Shown here: positions 44,762-55,584 of the stretch, in pieces
How positions within the stretch are numbered: the stretch's first letter is position 1
How the letters are laid out: each line of letters begins with the position of its first letter
NCBI RefSeq assembly: GCF_050920705.1
Contig: NZ_CP154799.1
Location: 930,001 to 994,000 of the forward strand
Direction: 5' to 3'
DNA from: Regnicoccus_A sp014224355
GTDB taxonomy: Bacteria; Cyanobacteriota; Cyanobacteriia; PCC-6307; Cyanobiaceae
DNA length: 64,000 nucleotides
The notes under the pieces: model-generated
The model's database searches: none
Seen by the model: the letters and a program-made list of their open reading frames with translations, nothing else
Told to the model about the DNA's origin: nothing
Translations under genes and position numbers: made by a program

Positions 44762-45967
44762 TCAGGCCTCGTCGAGGGCGGCGACACCGGGAAGCACCTT
44801 CCCTTCCAGCAGCTCCAGGCTGGCGCCCCCCCCCGTGGAGATGTGGCTCATCTTTTCGGCCACACCAACCTTCTCCACGGCCGCCACCGAATCCCCGCCT
44901 CCAATGATCGTGCAGCAGCCCCTGCCGCTCAGCTCGGCCAGGGTATGGGCGACACCGTTGGTACCGGCGGCGAACTTGTCGAACTCGAACACGCCCATCG
45001 GGCCGTTCCAGATCACGGTCTTGCAGTCGGCCAGGGCCTCCTGGAAGGCCTTGAGCGAATCGGGGCCGATGTCGAGGCCCATCCAGCCATCGGGGATCAC
45101 GTTCACCGAGGTGGTGAGGGTATTAGCGTCGGGGGAAAAGGCGTCGGCGAGCACCACATCGCTGGGCAGAAGGAGCTGAACCCCCTTGGCCTTGGCCTTG
45201 GCCTCCAGCTCGCGGGCCAGCTCAAGCTTGTCCTCTTCCACAAGGCTCTTGCCCACCGCCAGACCGCGGGCCTTGTAGAAGGTGAAGATCATGCCGCCGC
45301 CGATCAGCACCTTGTCGCACTTGTCGATCAGGGCTTCGAGCACGCCGATCTTGCTGCTCACTTTGGACCCGCCCACGATCGCCGCCAGAGGGCGCTTGGG
45401 CTCGTCGATGGCCCCCTGCAGGTACTGCAGTTCCTTTTCCATCAGGTGACCGGCCACGTTGGGCCTCAGGAATTCGGTCACCCCTTCGGTGGAGGCATGG
45501 GCACGGTGGGCGGCGCCGAAGGCATCGTTGACATACACCTCGGCCAGGGCGGCCAGCTGACGGGCGAAGGCGTCGTCGTTTTTCTCTTCTTCGGCGAAGA
45601 AGCGCACGTTCTCCAGGAGCACCACGTCACCGTCCTCCATCGCCGCCACCTTGGCTTCGGCATCGGGGCCGATGCAGCTGTCGGTCTTCACCACCGGTTT
45701 GCCCAGCAGCTCGCTCAGGCGGGCGGCCACCGGAGTGAGCCGCATCGCCTCGTTCACCTCGCCCTTGGGCCGGCCGAAGTGGGCGGCCAGGATCACCTTG
45801 GCGCCCTTTCCCACCAGGTCGTTGATGGTGGGCAGTGCCGCGCGGATGCGGGTGTCGTCGGTGATGGCACCGCTCTCATCCAGGGGTACGTTGAAGTCGA
45901 CCCGTACCAGAACACGCTTGCCTTGCAGATCGGCTGCGGACAGGCTGGTCAGGGATCGCTTCGCCAT
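44762..45967 (-). CDS. pgk: Phosphoglycerate kinase
   Basis: The 401-residue enzyme of glycolysis and the Calvin cycle contains GKRVLVRVDFNVPLDE, LAAHFGRPKGEVNE, VVLLENVRFFAEEEKND, VNDAFGAAHRAHAST, AIVGGSKVSSKIGVLEALI, the MIFTFYKARG segment, WNGPMGVFEFDKFAAGT and the nucleotide-binding IIGGGDSVAAVEK, ending HISTGGGASLELLEGK. It is complete. The 136 bp upstream to the USP gene start show no certain promoter. Confidence 0.98.
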   Translation of the reverse strand: MAKRSLTSLSAADLQGKRVLVRVDFNVPLDESGAITDDTRIRAALPTINDLVGKGAKVILAAHFGRPKGEVNEAMRLTPVAARLSELLGKPVVKTDSCIGPDAEAKVAAMEDGDVVLLENVRFFAEEEKNDDAFARQLAALAEVYVNDAFGAAHRAHASTEGVTEFLRPNVAGHLMEKELQYLQGAIDEPKRPLAAIVGGSKVSSKIGVLEALIDKCDKVLIGGGMIFTFYKARGLAVGKSLVEEDKLELARELEAKAKAKGVQLLLPSDVVLADAFSPDANTLTTSVNVIPDGWMGLDIGPDSLKAFQEALADCKTVIWNGPMGVFEFDKFAAGTNGVAHTLAELSGRGCCTIIGGGDSVAAVEKVGVAEKMSHISTGGGASLELLEGKVLPGVAALDEA

Positions 45968-46103
45968 GGGGTCTGGGGTGATCGAGGATGGGAGAGATTA
46001 ACCCGCAGCCTTCGGCTCACTCCTGGCAGGGCGCTAGGACAAGTGGGGACAGGCTTTCTGCCCGACCCCTGCGCCGTGATGGCGACCACTGGATGGCGAA
46101 CCC

Positions 46104-46487
46104 ATGTTCAACACCGTTCTTTTCCCGATCGACCAGAGCCGCCAGACCATGGACACCGCGGCGGTGGCCCTGAAGCTGGCCCTGCAGCACGGCAGCCGGC
46201 TGGTGGTGCTCTCGGTGGTGGAGCCCGAGGAGGGCGTGATGCACGATGCCGCTGCTGTGGCGAGGCTGCTGGAGCAGGCCCGCGGCCATTTCGAGCAGGC
46301 CGGTGTGGCCTGTGAGGTGATCGAGCGGGAAGGTCGGCCTGCCTTCGTGATCGGTGATGTGGCCGATGAGATCGATGCCGACGTGATCGTGATGGGGACC
46401 CGCGGCCTGTCCGTCGAGGCCGATCAGCCCAGCACGGCGTCGCGGGTGATCCAGCTGGCCCCCTGCCCTGTTCTGGTGGTGCCCTGA
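46104..46487 (+). CDS. Universal stress protein (UspA family)
   Basis: The 127-residue single-domain Usp reads NTVLFPIDQSRQTMDTAAVA at the start, then GSRLVVLSVVEPEEG, VIGDVADEIDADVIVMGTRG and ASRVIQLAPCPVLVVP at the end. The ATP-binding loop normally reads G-x2-G-x9-G-S/T. Here MGTRGLSVEADQPSTASRVI keeps the first glycines and the S/T but has a changed centre, so ATP binding is uncertain. The TGA stop overlaps the ATG of rbgA (46487), forming an operon with rbgA and the pseudouridine synthase. Confidence 0.9.
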   Translation: MFNTVLFPIDQSRQTMDTAAVALKLALQHGSRLVVLSVVEPEEGVMHDAAAVARLLEQARGHFEQAGVACEVIEREGRPAFVIGDVADEIDADVIVMGTRGLSVEADQPSTASRVIQLAPCPVLVVP

Positions 46488-47398
46488 TGGAGGGGATCGC
46501 CACTCCCGCCGCTGAGGGTCTGAGCCAGTCGGCCCCCGCGATCCAGTGGTACCCGGGGCACATCGCCAAGGCGGAGCGGCAGCTGTTCAGCCAGCTCGAC
46601 AAGGTGGATCTGGTGATCGAGGTGCGCGATGCACGGATCCCCAGGGCCACCGGCCACCCGCGCCTGCAGCGCTGGGTGAAGTCCAAGCCACGGCTGCTGG
46701 TGATCAACCGTCGCGACATGGTCAACGAGGCGGCCCGCCAGGCCTGGGATCACTGGCTGCGTGCCCGGGGTGAAACCCCCTGGTGGTGCGACGCCAAGGT
46801 GGGGACCGGGGTGAAGCAGCTTCAGGAGGCCGCGATCCGTGCCGGGGAGAAGCTCAATGCCCGCCGGGCGGGCCGGGGCATGCGGCCGCGCCCGGTGCGT
46901 GCCCTGATGCTCGGCTTTCCCAACGTGGGCAAATCGGCCCTGATCAACCGCCTCGTGCGCCAGAAGGTGGTAGACAGCGCCCGCCGCGCCGGGGTCACCC
47001 GCGCGCTGCGCTGGGTTCGTCTCGGCCAGGCGCTCGATCTGCTCGATGCCCCCGGCGTGCTGCCACCGCGGCTCGACGACCAGCGCTCCGCCCTGCTGCT
47101 TGCCCTCTGCGACGACATCGGCCAGGCCGCCTACGACGGTGAGGCTGTGGCGGTGGCCTTTCTGCGCCTGCTCGAGACCCTGCAGATTCACCCCGCGGCC
47201 GGCATCTCCTCCAGCGGCGTGCTGGGGCGCTACGGGGTGCCGGTGCCCTCCCCGATGGACGGCTGGAGCTGGCTGGAGACGGCCGCCGCCCGCCACACCA
47301 GCGGTGACACGGCCCGCATGGCCCAGCGCCTGCTCGACGATTTCCGCCGCTCGTTGCTCGGTCCGATCGCTCTGGAGCTGCCCCCTGATCCGGCATGA
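46487..47398 (+). CDS. rbgA: Ribosome biogenesis GTPase (RbgA/YlqF type)
   Basis: The 303-residue circularly permuted GTPase starts with QWYPGHIAKAERQLFSQLDK, the G4-type motif near LLVINRRDMVNEAARQAW, then the G1 loop LGFPNVGKSALINRLVRQK, the switch area RAGVTRALRWVRLG and G3 LLDAPGVLPPR. RbgA acts in late 50S subunit assembly (L16 incorporation). The order G4-G1-G3 is the permutation hallmark. It overlaps the Usp gene upstream and the pseudouridine synthase start downstream (ATGA). Confidence 0.93.
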   Translation: MEGIATPAAEGLSQSAPAIQWYPGHIAKAERQLFSQLDKVDLVIEVRDARIPRATGHPRLQRWVKSKPRLLVINRRDMVNEAARQAWDHWLRARGETPWWCDAKVGTGVKQLQEAAIRAGEKLNARRAGRGMRPRPVRALMLGFPNVGKSALINRLVRQKVVDSARRAGVTRALRWVRLGQALDLLDAPGVLPPRLDDQRSALLLALCDDIGQAAYDGEAVAVAFLRLLETLQIHPAAGISSSGVLGRYGVPVPSPMDGWSWLETAAARHTSGDTARMAQRLLDDFRRSLLGPIALELPPDPA

Positions 47399-48342
47399 GC
47401 GGCTTCGGGGAAGGCGATGGTGAGCTGCTCACGCTCCATTACCCGAAGCCGCTGCCGATGCGGCTCGACCGCTGGCTGGTGGCCCAGCGGCCGGAGCAGA
47501 GCCGGGCACGCATCCAGAAATTCATCGAGGCCGGCTACGTGCGCGTCAATGGCGTCACGGGCCGCGCCAAGACCCCCCTGCGCAACAACGATGAGGTGCA
47601 GCTCTGGATGCCGCCGCCCGAGCCGCTGCCTTACCTGCTGCCCCAGCCGATCCCGCTTGATGTGCTCCACGAGGACGCCCATCTGATCGTGATCAACAAG
47701 CCGGCTGGCCTCACGGTGCATCCGGCGCCGGGCAACCGTGACGGCACTCTGGTGAACGGCCTGCTGCACCACTGCCCCGATCTGCCTGGGATCGGCGGTG
47801 AGATGCGCCCCGGGATCGTGCACCGCCTCGACAAGGACACCACCGGCTGCATCGTGATCGCCAAGAGTCAGCAGGCCCTGGTACGGCTGCAGGAGCAGAT
47901 CCAGAAGCGGGTGGCCTCGCGGGAGTACCTGGCGGTGGTGCATGGGGCGCCGGCGACGGAGAGCGGCACGATCGTCGGTGCGATCGGCCGACATCCCGCC
48001 GATCGCAAGAAATACGCCGTGGTGGCCGACGAGAAGGGCCGCTTCGCCTGCACCCACTGGACCCTGATCGAGCGCCTTGGCGATCACTCCCTGTTGCGCT
48101 TCCGACTCGACACCGGCAGGACCCATCAGATCCGGGTCCACTGCGCCCACATCGGCCATCCGATCGTGGGCGATGCCACCTACAGCCGCTGCCGCAGGCT
48201 GCCGCTGGAGCTGCCCGGCCAGGCCCTGCATGCGGTGGCCCTGGGCCTCGATCATCCGATCAGCGGCGAGCGGCTGAGCTTCGAGGCTCCCCTGCCGGAG
48301 CCGTTCGAGAGCCTCCTCCACCTGCTGCGCCGGCGCCGCTGA
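47395..48342 (+). CDS. RluD-family 23S rRNA pseudouridine synthase
   Basis: The 315-residue protein has an N-terminal S4 domain (MRLDRWLVAQRPEQSRARIQ; IEAGYVRVNGVTGRAKTPL) followed by the RluA/RluD catalytic domain: VINKPAGLTVHPAPGN, RPGIVHRLDKDTTGCIVIA (catalytic Asp in HRLDKDTTG), VASREYLAVVHG and RFRLDTGRTHQIRVHCAHIG. It isomerises uridines in rRNA; by length and the S4 domain it fits RluD rather than RluA. It is the third gene of the usp-rbgA operon and convergent with the ClC gene. Confidence 0.92.
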   Translation: MSGFGEGDGELLTLHYPKPLPMRLDRWLVAQRPEQSRARIQKFIEAGYVRVNGVTGRAKTPLRNNDEVQLWMPPPEPLPYLLPQPIPLDVLHEDAHLIVINKPAGLTVHPAPGNRDGTLVNGLLHHCPDLPGIGGEMRPGIVHRLDKDTTGCIVIAKSQQALVRLQEQIQKRVASREYLAVVHGAPATESGTIVGAIGRHPADRKKYAVVADEKGRFACTHWTLIERLGDHSLLRFRLDTGRTHQIRVHCAHIGHPIVGDATYSRCRRLPLELPGQALHAVALGLDHPISGERLSFEAPLPEPFESLLHLLRRRR

Positions 48343-48369
48343 TCCAGTCCACCGCGGCGAACCTCCCCA

Positions 48370-49688
48370 TCAGCCGGCCCGGCGCAGCTCCTCCTCCGCC
48401 TCCTCGCGCATCAGATCGAAGAGGGTGTCGCGCTCGAACAGATCAGCCACGGCGATGGCGGTGAGCACGGCGAAGCCGATCGGCAGCAGCAGGGCGTAAT
48501 CCTTGCTCAGCTCGAAGCTGAGCAGGATCGCCGTCAGAGGTGTGCGGGTGAGCGCCCCCAGAAAGGCGGCCCCACCGGCGAACAGGAGCGAGGCGGGAGC
48601 GTAGTGGACCACCACCAGGCTGAATTCCCTCAGCAGCGTCCCCAGGGAGGCCCCCACCACCAGGGCCGGAGCGAGGATGCCCCCCGGGGCCTCCGCCGCC
48701 ACCGCCACAGCCGTGCCGATGGCCTGGACCACCAGGGCCAGCAGGGCCAGCACCGGCGTCGTCAGGCCCAGCAGGGCGTCGAAGCCCAGCTTTTCCGGGC
48801 TGTCGAAGGAGGAGGGCAGAGCCGCCGCCCCTGCGCCGATCACCAGCCCCACCAGGGGAAGCAGCTGCCAGGGGGGTAACCGCCAGCGCCGGAAGAGGAG
48901 CAACAGGCGCAGCACCCAGCGCTGGTACTGCATGGCCAGAAGTCCGGCCAGCACCCCGAGCAGCAGGAGGAAGGGGATGTCCACCAGACGGAGGGTGTCG
49001 ATGCGGCTGGGGTCGACCACGATCGGGGCCAGATTGCGCATCCAGGCCGGCGACGTCGGCGCGGACGAGAGCAGGCGCGTCCAGGCCACCGTGGCGAAGG
49101 TGGCGAAGGCGGCGATCGCGTTGACCCGGATGTCCGCCTTCTTGAGCAGTTCCTCGAGGGTGTAAACCAGGCCGCCCAGGGGGAGTGGAAGATGGCGGCG
49201 AGGCCGGCGCCGCTGCCGATGGCCACGGCCGAGCGACGGGTGCTCCCCTTGGCGCCCACCACTCCTGCGGATTCCTTGGCCATGGAGGCCCCGATCTGGA
49301 TGGAGGGTCCTTCGGGTCCAACCGGCAGGCCACCGCCGATGGCGACGCCGCTGGCCAGCAGCTTCACCAGGGCTACCTTCCAGCCCATCGGCACGGGCAG
49401 TCCCCGCAGCCAGACCATGACCTGAATGATCCCCGAGCCCTTGGCGCCGGGTTCGACGCCGCTGATCAGCGCACCGGCCAGGCCGCCCCCGAGCGCCCCC
49501 ATCAGTGGCAGCACCAGCAGGCGTGGCAGGCGGGAGGCCAGCTGCAGCCGCAGGCCATTCACCGCCTCGATCTCGAGGGCATAGATCCAGATCGCCACCC
49601 CGACCCCCAGGCCGATGGCGTTCACCAGCAGGAAAAGCATCAGCAGCCGGCGGAGCCTGACGAGCCGCTGGTTGGGAGTCACCCCCAC
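48370..49688 (-). CDS. ClC-family chloride channel/antiporter (frameshifted as sequenced)
   Basis: This multi-pass membrane protein of about 440 residues has an N-terminal half with LLMLFLLVNAIGLGVGVAIW, GAKGSGIIQVMVWLRG (selectivity-filter area) and LPVGPEGPSIQIGASMAK, which keeps the gating glutamate of the G-x-E-G-P motif. The second half reads LGGLVYTLEELLKKADIRVN, EAPGGILAPALVVGASLGTL and AAFLGALTRTPLTAILL. The frame breaks in the G-run 49179-49183 (plus strand). One more base joins IFHSP to LGGLVYTLEELL. GTG 49688 starts 3 bp after the ABC ATPase stop, suggesting cotranscription. Confidence 0.85.
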
Positions 49689-49690
49689 CG

Positions 49691-51309
49691 TCAGGCCACC
49701 GCAGGTAGGCGCGGGCAGGCCTCCACCAGCTGGCGCGTGATCGCCGCCCGCGGTTGCTCGAGCATCGGCCCGGCTGGCCCCTCCTCAACGATGCGGCCCC
49801 CGTCGAGCACGATCAGCCGCTGGCAGAAGCCGCTGGCCACCGCCAGGTCGTGGGTCACGAAGATCAGACCCAGGCCCAGGCGCCCCTGCAGCTCCCGCAG
49901 CAGGGCCAGCACCTCGGCCTGCACTTCGGCATCGAGCATGCTCACGCTCTCGTCGCAGAGCAGCACCTTCGGCTCCAGCACCAGGGCGCGGGCGATCGCC
50001 ACCCGCTGCTGCTGGCCCCCGGAGAGCTGGCGGGGCAGGCGGTTCTCAAACAGCTCGGGCGGCTCCAGCCCCACCGTGGCCAGCCATTCCCTGGCCCTGG
50101 CGCGGGCCCCGGAGCGGCTGGCCAGCCCATGGATCAGCAGCGGATCCGCCACTGCTTCCCCCACCGTCATGGTCGGATTGAGGCAGGCCAGCGGATCCTG
50201 GAACACCATCTGCAGGCGACGGCGAGCCCTGGCCAGCTCAGCCCCGCCCATCCTGAGCAGATCGCGTCCCTCCAGGCTGACGCGGCCGCCTCGCACCGGG
50301 GTCAGACCCATCAGGGCCCTGCAAAGGGTGCTCTTGCCGCAGCCCGAAGCCCCCACCACTCCGAGGGTTTCGCCGGGGCTGAGGCGAAGGCTCACCCCAT
50401 CGACGGCCTTCAGCCAGCGCTGCCGCCAGGGGGGTGAGGGCAGGGGATGCCAGCAGCGAAGCTCCTCCAGCTCCAGCAGGGGAGGGGCCACGATCGCAGG
50501 GGGGTGTGGCTGCCTTCGCGAGCACGGGCCGCCGCCACCAGCCGTCGGCTGAGCGGTGCCTGGGGGGCTTGCAGCAGCGTGGTGGCCGGGGCCTCCTCCA
50601 CCACCCGTCCATGGTCGAGAACGGCGATGCGCTGGCACCAGCGGCCTGCCATGGCCAGGTCGTGGCTGATCAGCAACAGAGCGCTGCCGCTCTCCCGGCA
50701 GAGGCCGGTGAGCTCCGCCATCACCTGGCCCGCCACGGCCACATCCAGGCTGGTGGTGGGCTCATCCGCGATCACCAGCGCCGGCTCCAGGGCCATGGCC
50801 AGGGCAATCGCCAGCCGCTGGCGCATGCCGCCGCTGAATTCATGGGGATAGCTGCCATAGCGATCCGGGCTGATGCCCACCCGCTCCAGCAGTTGCTGGG
50901 CCCGCTGCCGCACCCGGGCCCGATCCCAGTCGGGGCGGTGGGCCGAGAGGGTGTCGTCGAGATGCTCGCCGATGCGCAGGAGTGGGTTCAGCCGTGTCAT
51001 CGGGTCCTGAAACACCAGCCCCACGGCTTCGCCCCGCAGCTGGCGCAGGGCCGAGCGTTTCAGCCCACGGGGATCCTGCCCCGCCAGCCGCAGGCTGCCA
51101 GAGCAGTGGCTGCCGGGGGGCAACAACTGCAGAACAGCCCTCGCCACGGTGCTCTTGCCGCAGCCCGACGGTCCCACCAGGGCGAGGGTGTCGCCCGAGC
51201 CGAGCCGAAGGTTCAGGCCATCGAGCGTGGGGGCGCCAGGGCTGGCGGGGTAACGCACGCTCAGGTCATTGATCTCCAGAACCGGCTCGGCGGCACGCAT
51301 GTCGACCAT
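49691..51309 (-). CDS. Double-domain peptide/nickel-type ABC transporter ATPase (frameshifted as sequenced)
   Basis: Two ABC ATPase domains of the DppD/DppF (OppD/OppF) type are joined in one gene of about 539 codons. The first (from ATG 51309) has LVGPSGCGKSTVARAVLQLL, GLVFQDPMTRLNPLLRIGEH, FSGGMRQRLAIALAMALEP and LVIADEPTTSLDV. The second has VVGASGCGKSTLCRALMGL, MVFQDPLACLNPTMTVGEAV, LSGGQQQRVAIARALVLEP and LLCDESVSMLD. In the second D-box the usual E-P-T-S is replaced by ESVSMLD, as in this subfamily. The frame breaks at six G (50499-50504, plus strand). One more base joins GSHTP to PAIVAPPLLELEEL. No permease genes are adjacent, so the substrate is unknown. Confidence 0.85.
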
Positions 51310-51415
51310 GGGACGCGGCGGTTCGTGACAAGCGGACACAGCATGGGTGGGCGGGTCCTCACGCACGTGGCTTTGTTGCGTGATCTGCATACGATGGATG
51401 CAGAAGCGTCTGGTG

Positions 51416-53816
51416 ATGCTCGATACCGCCGTTGGAATCAGAGACAACGTTGCGGGCGAGAGCCTGGGCGGCGAGCGAATCGGCCTGCACGGTGCCCGTC
51501 CCGCTGGAGCGATCGCCGATCCCGGGGCCCTGAACGGTGACACCCCGGCCTCCCTCCCCCTGGGGCGACGGCCGATCACTACCCCTGACGACTACGGGGT
51601 GAAGCTTCCCGACTGGCTGTGGCAGTGCATTCTCAATGTCCCCCCCGGCCAGGGCGATGTCTGCCCGACCGATGCGGAATCCCTGCTGGCGGCGGCCTTT
51701 GACTTCGCCTTTCAGCTCCACGACGGCCAGGTGCGTGCCACCGGTGAGCCTTACATCATTCACCCGATTGCCGTTGCCGATCTCCTGCGCGACATCGGCG
51801 CCAGCGCGGGGGTGATCGCGGCCGGATTCCTCCACGATGTGGTCGAGGACACCGACGTCACCCCCGAGGAGCTTGAGGTTCATTTCGGAGCCGAGGTGCG
51901 CGCTCTGGTGGAGGGGGTCACCAAACTTGGCGGGATTCACTTCACCAACCACACCGAAGCCCAGGCGGAAAACCTGCGGCGGATGTTTCTGGCCATGGCC
52001 AGCGACATCCGCGTGGTGCTGGTGAAGCTGGCTGATCGGCTGCACAACATGCGCACCCTCGGCGCCCTCAAGCCCGAGAAGCAGCAGCGCATCGCCCGTG
52101 AAACCCGTGAGATCTACGCCCCCCTCGCCAACCGGCTCGGCATCGGCCGCTTCAAGTGGGAGCTCGAGGACCTCGCCTTCAAGATTCTCGAGCCCGAGGC
52201 CTACGGGGAGATCAAGCAGCAGGTGGCCAGCAAGCGCAGCGACCGTGAGGAGCGCCTCGCCACCACGGTGGGCCTGCTGATGCAACGGCTCGAGGCGGCA
52301 GGGCTGCACGACTGCGAAGTGAGCGGACGGCCCAAGCACCTCTATGGCATCTGGAGCAAGATGCAGCTGCAGCAGAAGGCCTTCCACGAAATCTTCGATG
52401 TGGCGGCCCTGCGCATCCTGATGCCCAACCTCGAGAGCTGTTATCGCGCTCTTGCGGTGGTTCACGACACCTTTCGCCCCATCCCCGGTCGCTTCAAGGA
52501 TTACATCGGCCTGCCCAAGCCCAATGGCTACCAGTCGTTGCACACGGCCGTGATCGGCCGTCATCGGCCGATCGAGGTGCAGATCCGCACCACCGAGATG
52601 CATCAGGTGGCCGAATACGGCATTGCGGCCCACTGGAAATACAAGGAGGGAGGCTCACCCGCCTCTGCCGGCGCTGCAGAGCGATTCAACTGGCTGCGTC
52701 AGCTGGTCGACTGGCAGCAGGACGACGGCGGTGAGGACAGCAGCGATTACCTCGCCTCGATCAAGGAAGACCTCTTTGACGAAGAGGTTTTCGTGTTCAC
52801 GCCCCAAGGGGATGTGGTGGGGCTGCGCAAAGGATCCACGGCTGTGGATTTCGCTTTCCGCATCCACTCGGAAGTGGGCAATCACTGCCAGGGCGTACGC
52901 ATCAACGACCGTCTCTGCCCCTTGGCCACGCCGCTGCGCAATGGTGATTTCGTGCAGATCATCACCGCCAAGTCGGCCCATCCGAGCCTCGACTGGCTCA
53001 ATTTCGTGGCCACCCCCACCGCCCGCAACCGGATCCGGCAGTGGTACAAGCGCAGCCACCGCGAGGAGAACATCCAGCGGGGCACCGCCATGCTCGAGCG
53101 GGAACTGGGGCGCGACGGCTTCGATGCCCTGCTGAACGGCGAGGCGATGGTCAAGGTGGCCCGTCGTTGCAATCTGGTGGGCACCGAGGATCTTCTCGCG
53201 GCCCTCGGCTTCGGCGGTGTCACCCTGCAGCAGGCGGTCAACCGTCTGCGCGAGGAGGTGCGGCTCACCTCCGAGGCGGCAGCCCCGGTGCTCAGCAACG
53301 AGGACCTGGCCCGCACGGTCTCGGATCAGGCGGGTCAGCCCTTGCCCGCCTCTCCCGAGGGGGGTTGGCAGTCCGATCCTGGGTCTCGAGGGCCTTGAGT
53401 ATCGGCTGGGGGGCTGTTGTTGTCCTCTCCCCGGAGAATCAATCGTGGGCAGCGTGGCTCTGGGCAATCACGGCATCACCATTCATCGCCAGGACTGCGT
53501 CAATGTGGCGGCCGTGCCGGTGGAACGTCGGTTGCCGGTGCGCTGGAATCCCGAAGCGGATCAGCAGAGCCGTCGCTACCCGGTGCAGATCCGCATTGAG
53601 GTGCTCGATCGTGTCGGTGTACTCAAAGACATCCTCACGCGTCTCTCCGACAGCCGCATCAATGTCAGCGATGCCCGGGTGCGCACGGCCGTCGGCAAGC
53701 CCGCCCGCATCGACCTCAAGGTGGAGCTCGCCAGCGCCAGCCAGCTGGTCACCACGATGGATCAGATCCGCTCCATGGCCGATGTGCTCGACCTCTGCCG
53801 CACCGGCATCGGTTAG
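51416..53816 (+). CDS. Bifunctional (p)ppGpp synthetase/hydrolase, RelA/SpoT family (frameshifted as sequenced)
   Basis: The domains in order are an HD hydrolase domain (FQLHDGQVRATGEPYIIHP; GFLHDVVEDTDVTPEEL with an intact HDxxED), a synthetase domain (GRPKHLYGIWSKMQLQQ; LPKPNGYQSLHTAVIG), a TGS domain (EEVFVFTPQGDVVGLRKGST), a helical/zinc-finger region (EYRLGGCCCPLPGESIVG) and a C-terminal ACT domain (VQIRIEVLDRVGVLKDILTR). It makes and degrades the stringent alarmone. The frame breaks at the six-G run 53359-53364. Removing one G restores the C-terminus to the stop at 53816. This is the only break of the eight that needs a deletion rather than an insertion. ATG 51416 was chosen; ATG 51398 is possible. 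Confidence 0.92.
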
Positions 53817-53908
53817 GCCCTGCCCAGCGCGGCCGAGCAGGTCGAGACCATCGGCGAATCGTCATCGAAGTCTGGATGGATGGCCTTCGCGCACCGGGTC
53901 CATCCGGC

Positions 53909-55525
53909 TCACGGTTCTCGACGGAAGACCCTGATCGCCCCGGAGGAGAGTTCCAGGTCCTGGGTGATCTCCCGCCAGGTGAGCTCGTCGCGGCTCAGGC
54001 ACTCCAGCAGGAAGGCTTCGCTGTGGCGACCGCCCCGCCCGGTGCGGCTCCAGATCAGGTGCCGGTGGCGCGGGTCGGTGAGCTGGGCGCAGGCCTGCTC
54101 GTCGCTGATCGCCAGACCGATCAGATCGGTGGCCCAGGAGCGCCGCATGCCGTAGGGATCCAGGCTCCAGCTGGGGTGCACCCCCACGGTGGAGGAGGGT
54201 TCATCCAGTTCCCAGTGCAGGGAAAAATCCTGGGGGGAGGTGAAGGTGCCCGCCTCCCCCGGCAGGGTGCGCAGCCGCTGGATCAACCGCTCCCGATCCC
54301 GTTCCACCGCATCCGGGGCCCTGCTGCCTGCCCCGAGGGCCAGGGTCTCCACCACCAGCACGTTGTTCACCAGGATCAGCGAGAGCACGAGGGCGAAGGC
54401 GGCACCCGTTCGCAGCAGTCCGCGGCTGGAGGACTGCTCCAGGGCGGCCGTGCCGGCGGCCACGATCAGCACCACCGGCACGATCGCCATCAGCACGTAG
54501 TGCCTCCAGTAGTGGGTGGTGCTGAAGGAGAGGATCAACCCCCCCAGAAAAACCAGACTCAGCAGCGGCACGACCAGGCTTCTGCCACCGGCTCCGGCCC
54601 GACGTCGACTGGCCAGCCGGGTCAGGCGCAGCACGCCCAGCAGGGGAATGACCAGCAGCATCCAGAGCTCCACTCCCGCCACTGACGCCCCCGCCACCCG
54701 CGCCAGCAGCTCACCAAGGCTCTGGCTGTCTCCAGGGCGCTGGGCGCTCCACTCCAGCGGCAGAACCACCGCTCCGGCCCAGAGTTTGGCCAGGCCGTCG
54801 CTGAGAAACAGGTAGGGGAGCCCCATCAGCAGCGCCCCCAGCCCAGCGCCCGCGGTGACCCAGCCAAGGCCCACCCAGCGCCGCCGCCAGCTCCAGGACT
54901 CCGGCCAGGACAGCAGCGCCAGCGCCACCAGCAGCAGGGGAAGCAGCAGGTTGGGGCGTACGGCCACCGCCAGGAACAGGCTGAATCCCGAGGCCGCCAG
55001 TCCGAACCGGCGCGGCTTCGGCACCTGGCGTGCCAGCAGAGCCACGGCCAGCACCAGGAAGGCATTGGCGAACTGGTGCAGATGGCCGGAGAGTCCGCCG
55101 AGCATCTTCTGGCTCATGACCACGAACAGAGCGGCGCTGCCGAGCGGCACCAGCGAGCCATGCCGCAGCGGCACCAGGCCACGGCTGGCCAGCTGGCGGA
55201 TCGCATCGGCCAGCAGCAGGCCGCCGCCGATGTTGAGCAGCAGCGTCAGCACCCGGTGGGCCCGGATCGATCCCAGCCATGCCGAGGGGGCATAGAGCAC
55301 CTGGATGATCGGCCACTTGGCGTTGAAGCCCTCCTCGTACATCAGTCGACCGTGCAGCAGCCGGCGGCCCAGGTGGAGGTACGTGTCCACATCCAGGTCG
55401 TAGTTCCCCGCGGCCGTGGGGGCCTGCCAGAGCCGCAGGACCAGTCCTGCGCCGATCAGCAGCCAGAGCCCGGTGAGGACGATATCGATCGGCCTGTGAG
55501 CGGTTGATCCGGAGGGTGGAATCAC
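53909..55525 (-). CDS. Polytopic membrane glycosyltransferase-like protein (GT39/ArnT-type)
   Basis: The roughly 538-residue protein has about ten hydrophobic helices (IDIVLTGLWLLIGAGLVLRL, RVLTLLLNIGGGLLLADAIR, NLLLPLLLVALALLSWPESW and others). An early extracytoplasmic loop holds NYDLDVDTYLHLGRRLLHG, where the Asp-x-Asp pair resembles the catalytic motif of GT-C lipid-linked sugar transferases, followed by MYEEGFNAKWPIIQVLY. A soluble C-terminal part of about 140 residues ends the protein. Substrate unknown; it may decorate lipids or cell-envelope glycans. The start is a guess: GTG 55525, with TTG 55573 possible. Confidence 0.65.
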   Translation of the reverse strand: MIPPSGSTAHRPIDIVLTGLWLLIGAGLVLRLWQAPTAAGNYDLDVDTYLHLGRRLLHGRLMYEEGFNAKWPIIQVLYAPSAWLGSIRAHRVLTLLLNIGGGLLLADAIRQLASRGLVPLRHGSLVPLGSAALFVVMSQKMLGGLSGHLHQFANAFLVLAVALLARQVPKPRRFGLAASGFSLFLAVAVRPNLLLPLLLVALALLSWPESWSWRRRWVGLGWVTAGAGLGALLMGLPYLFLSDGLAKLWAGAVVLPLEWSAQRPGDSQSLGELLARVAGASVAGVELWMLLVIPLLGVLRLTRLASRRRAGAGGRSLVVPLLSLVFLGGLILSFSTTHYWRHYVLMAIVPVVLIVAAGTAALEQSSSRGLLRTGAAFALVLSLILVNNVLVVETLALGAGSRAPDAVERDRERLIQRLRTLPGEAGTFTSPQDFSLHWELDEPSSTVGVHPSWSLDPYGMRRSWATDLIGLAISDEQACAQLTDPRHRHLIWSRTGRGGRHSEAFLLECLSRDELTWREITQDLELSSGAIRVFRREP

Positions 55526-55584
55526 GACGTCGGACCTGGTGTCACGCCCCGTTTCTAGGCTGCGCCCAGCCAAGGGCTTCAGGG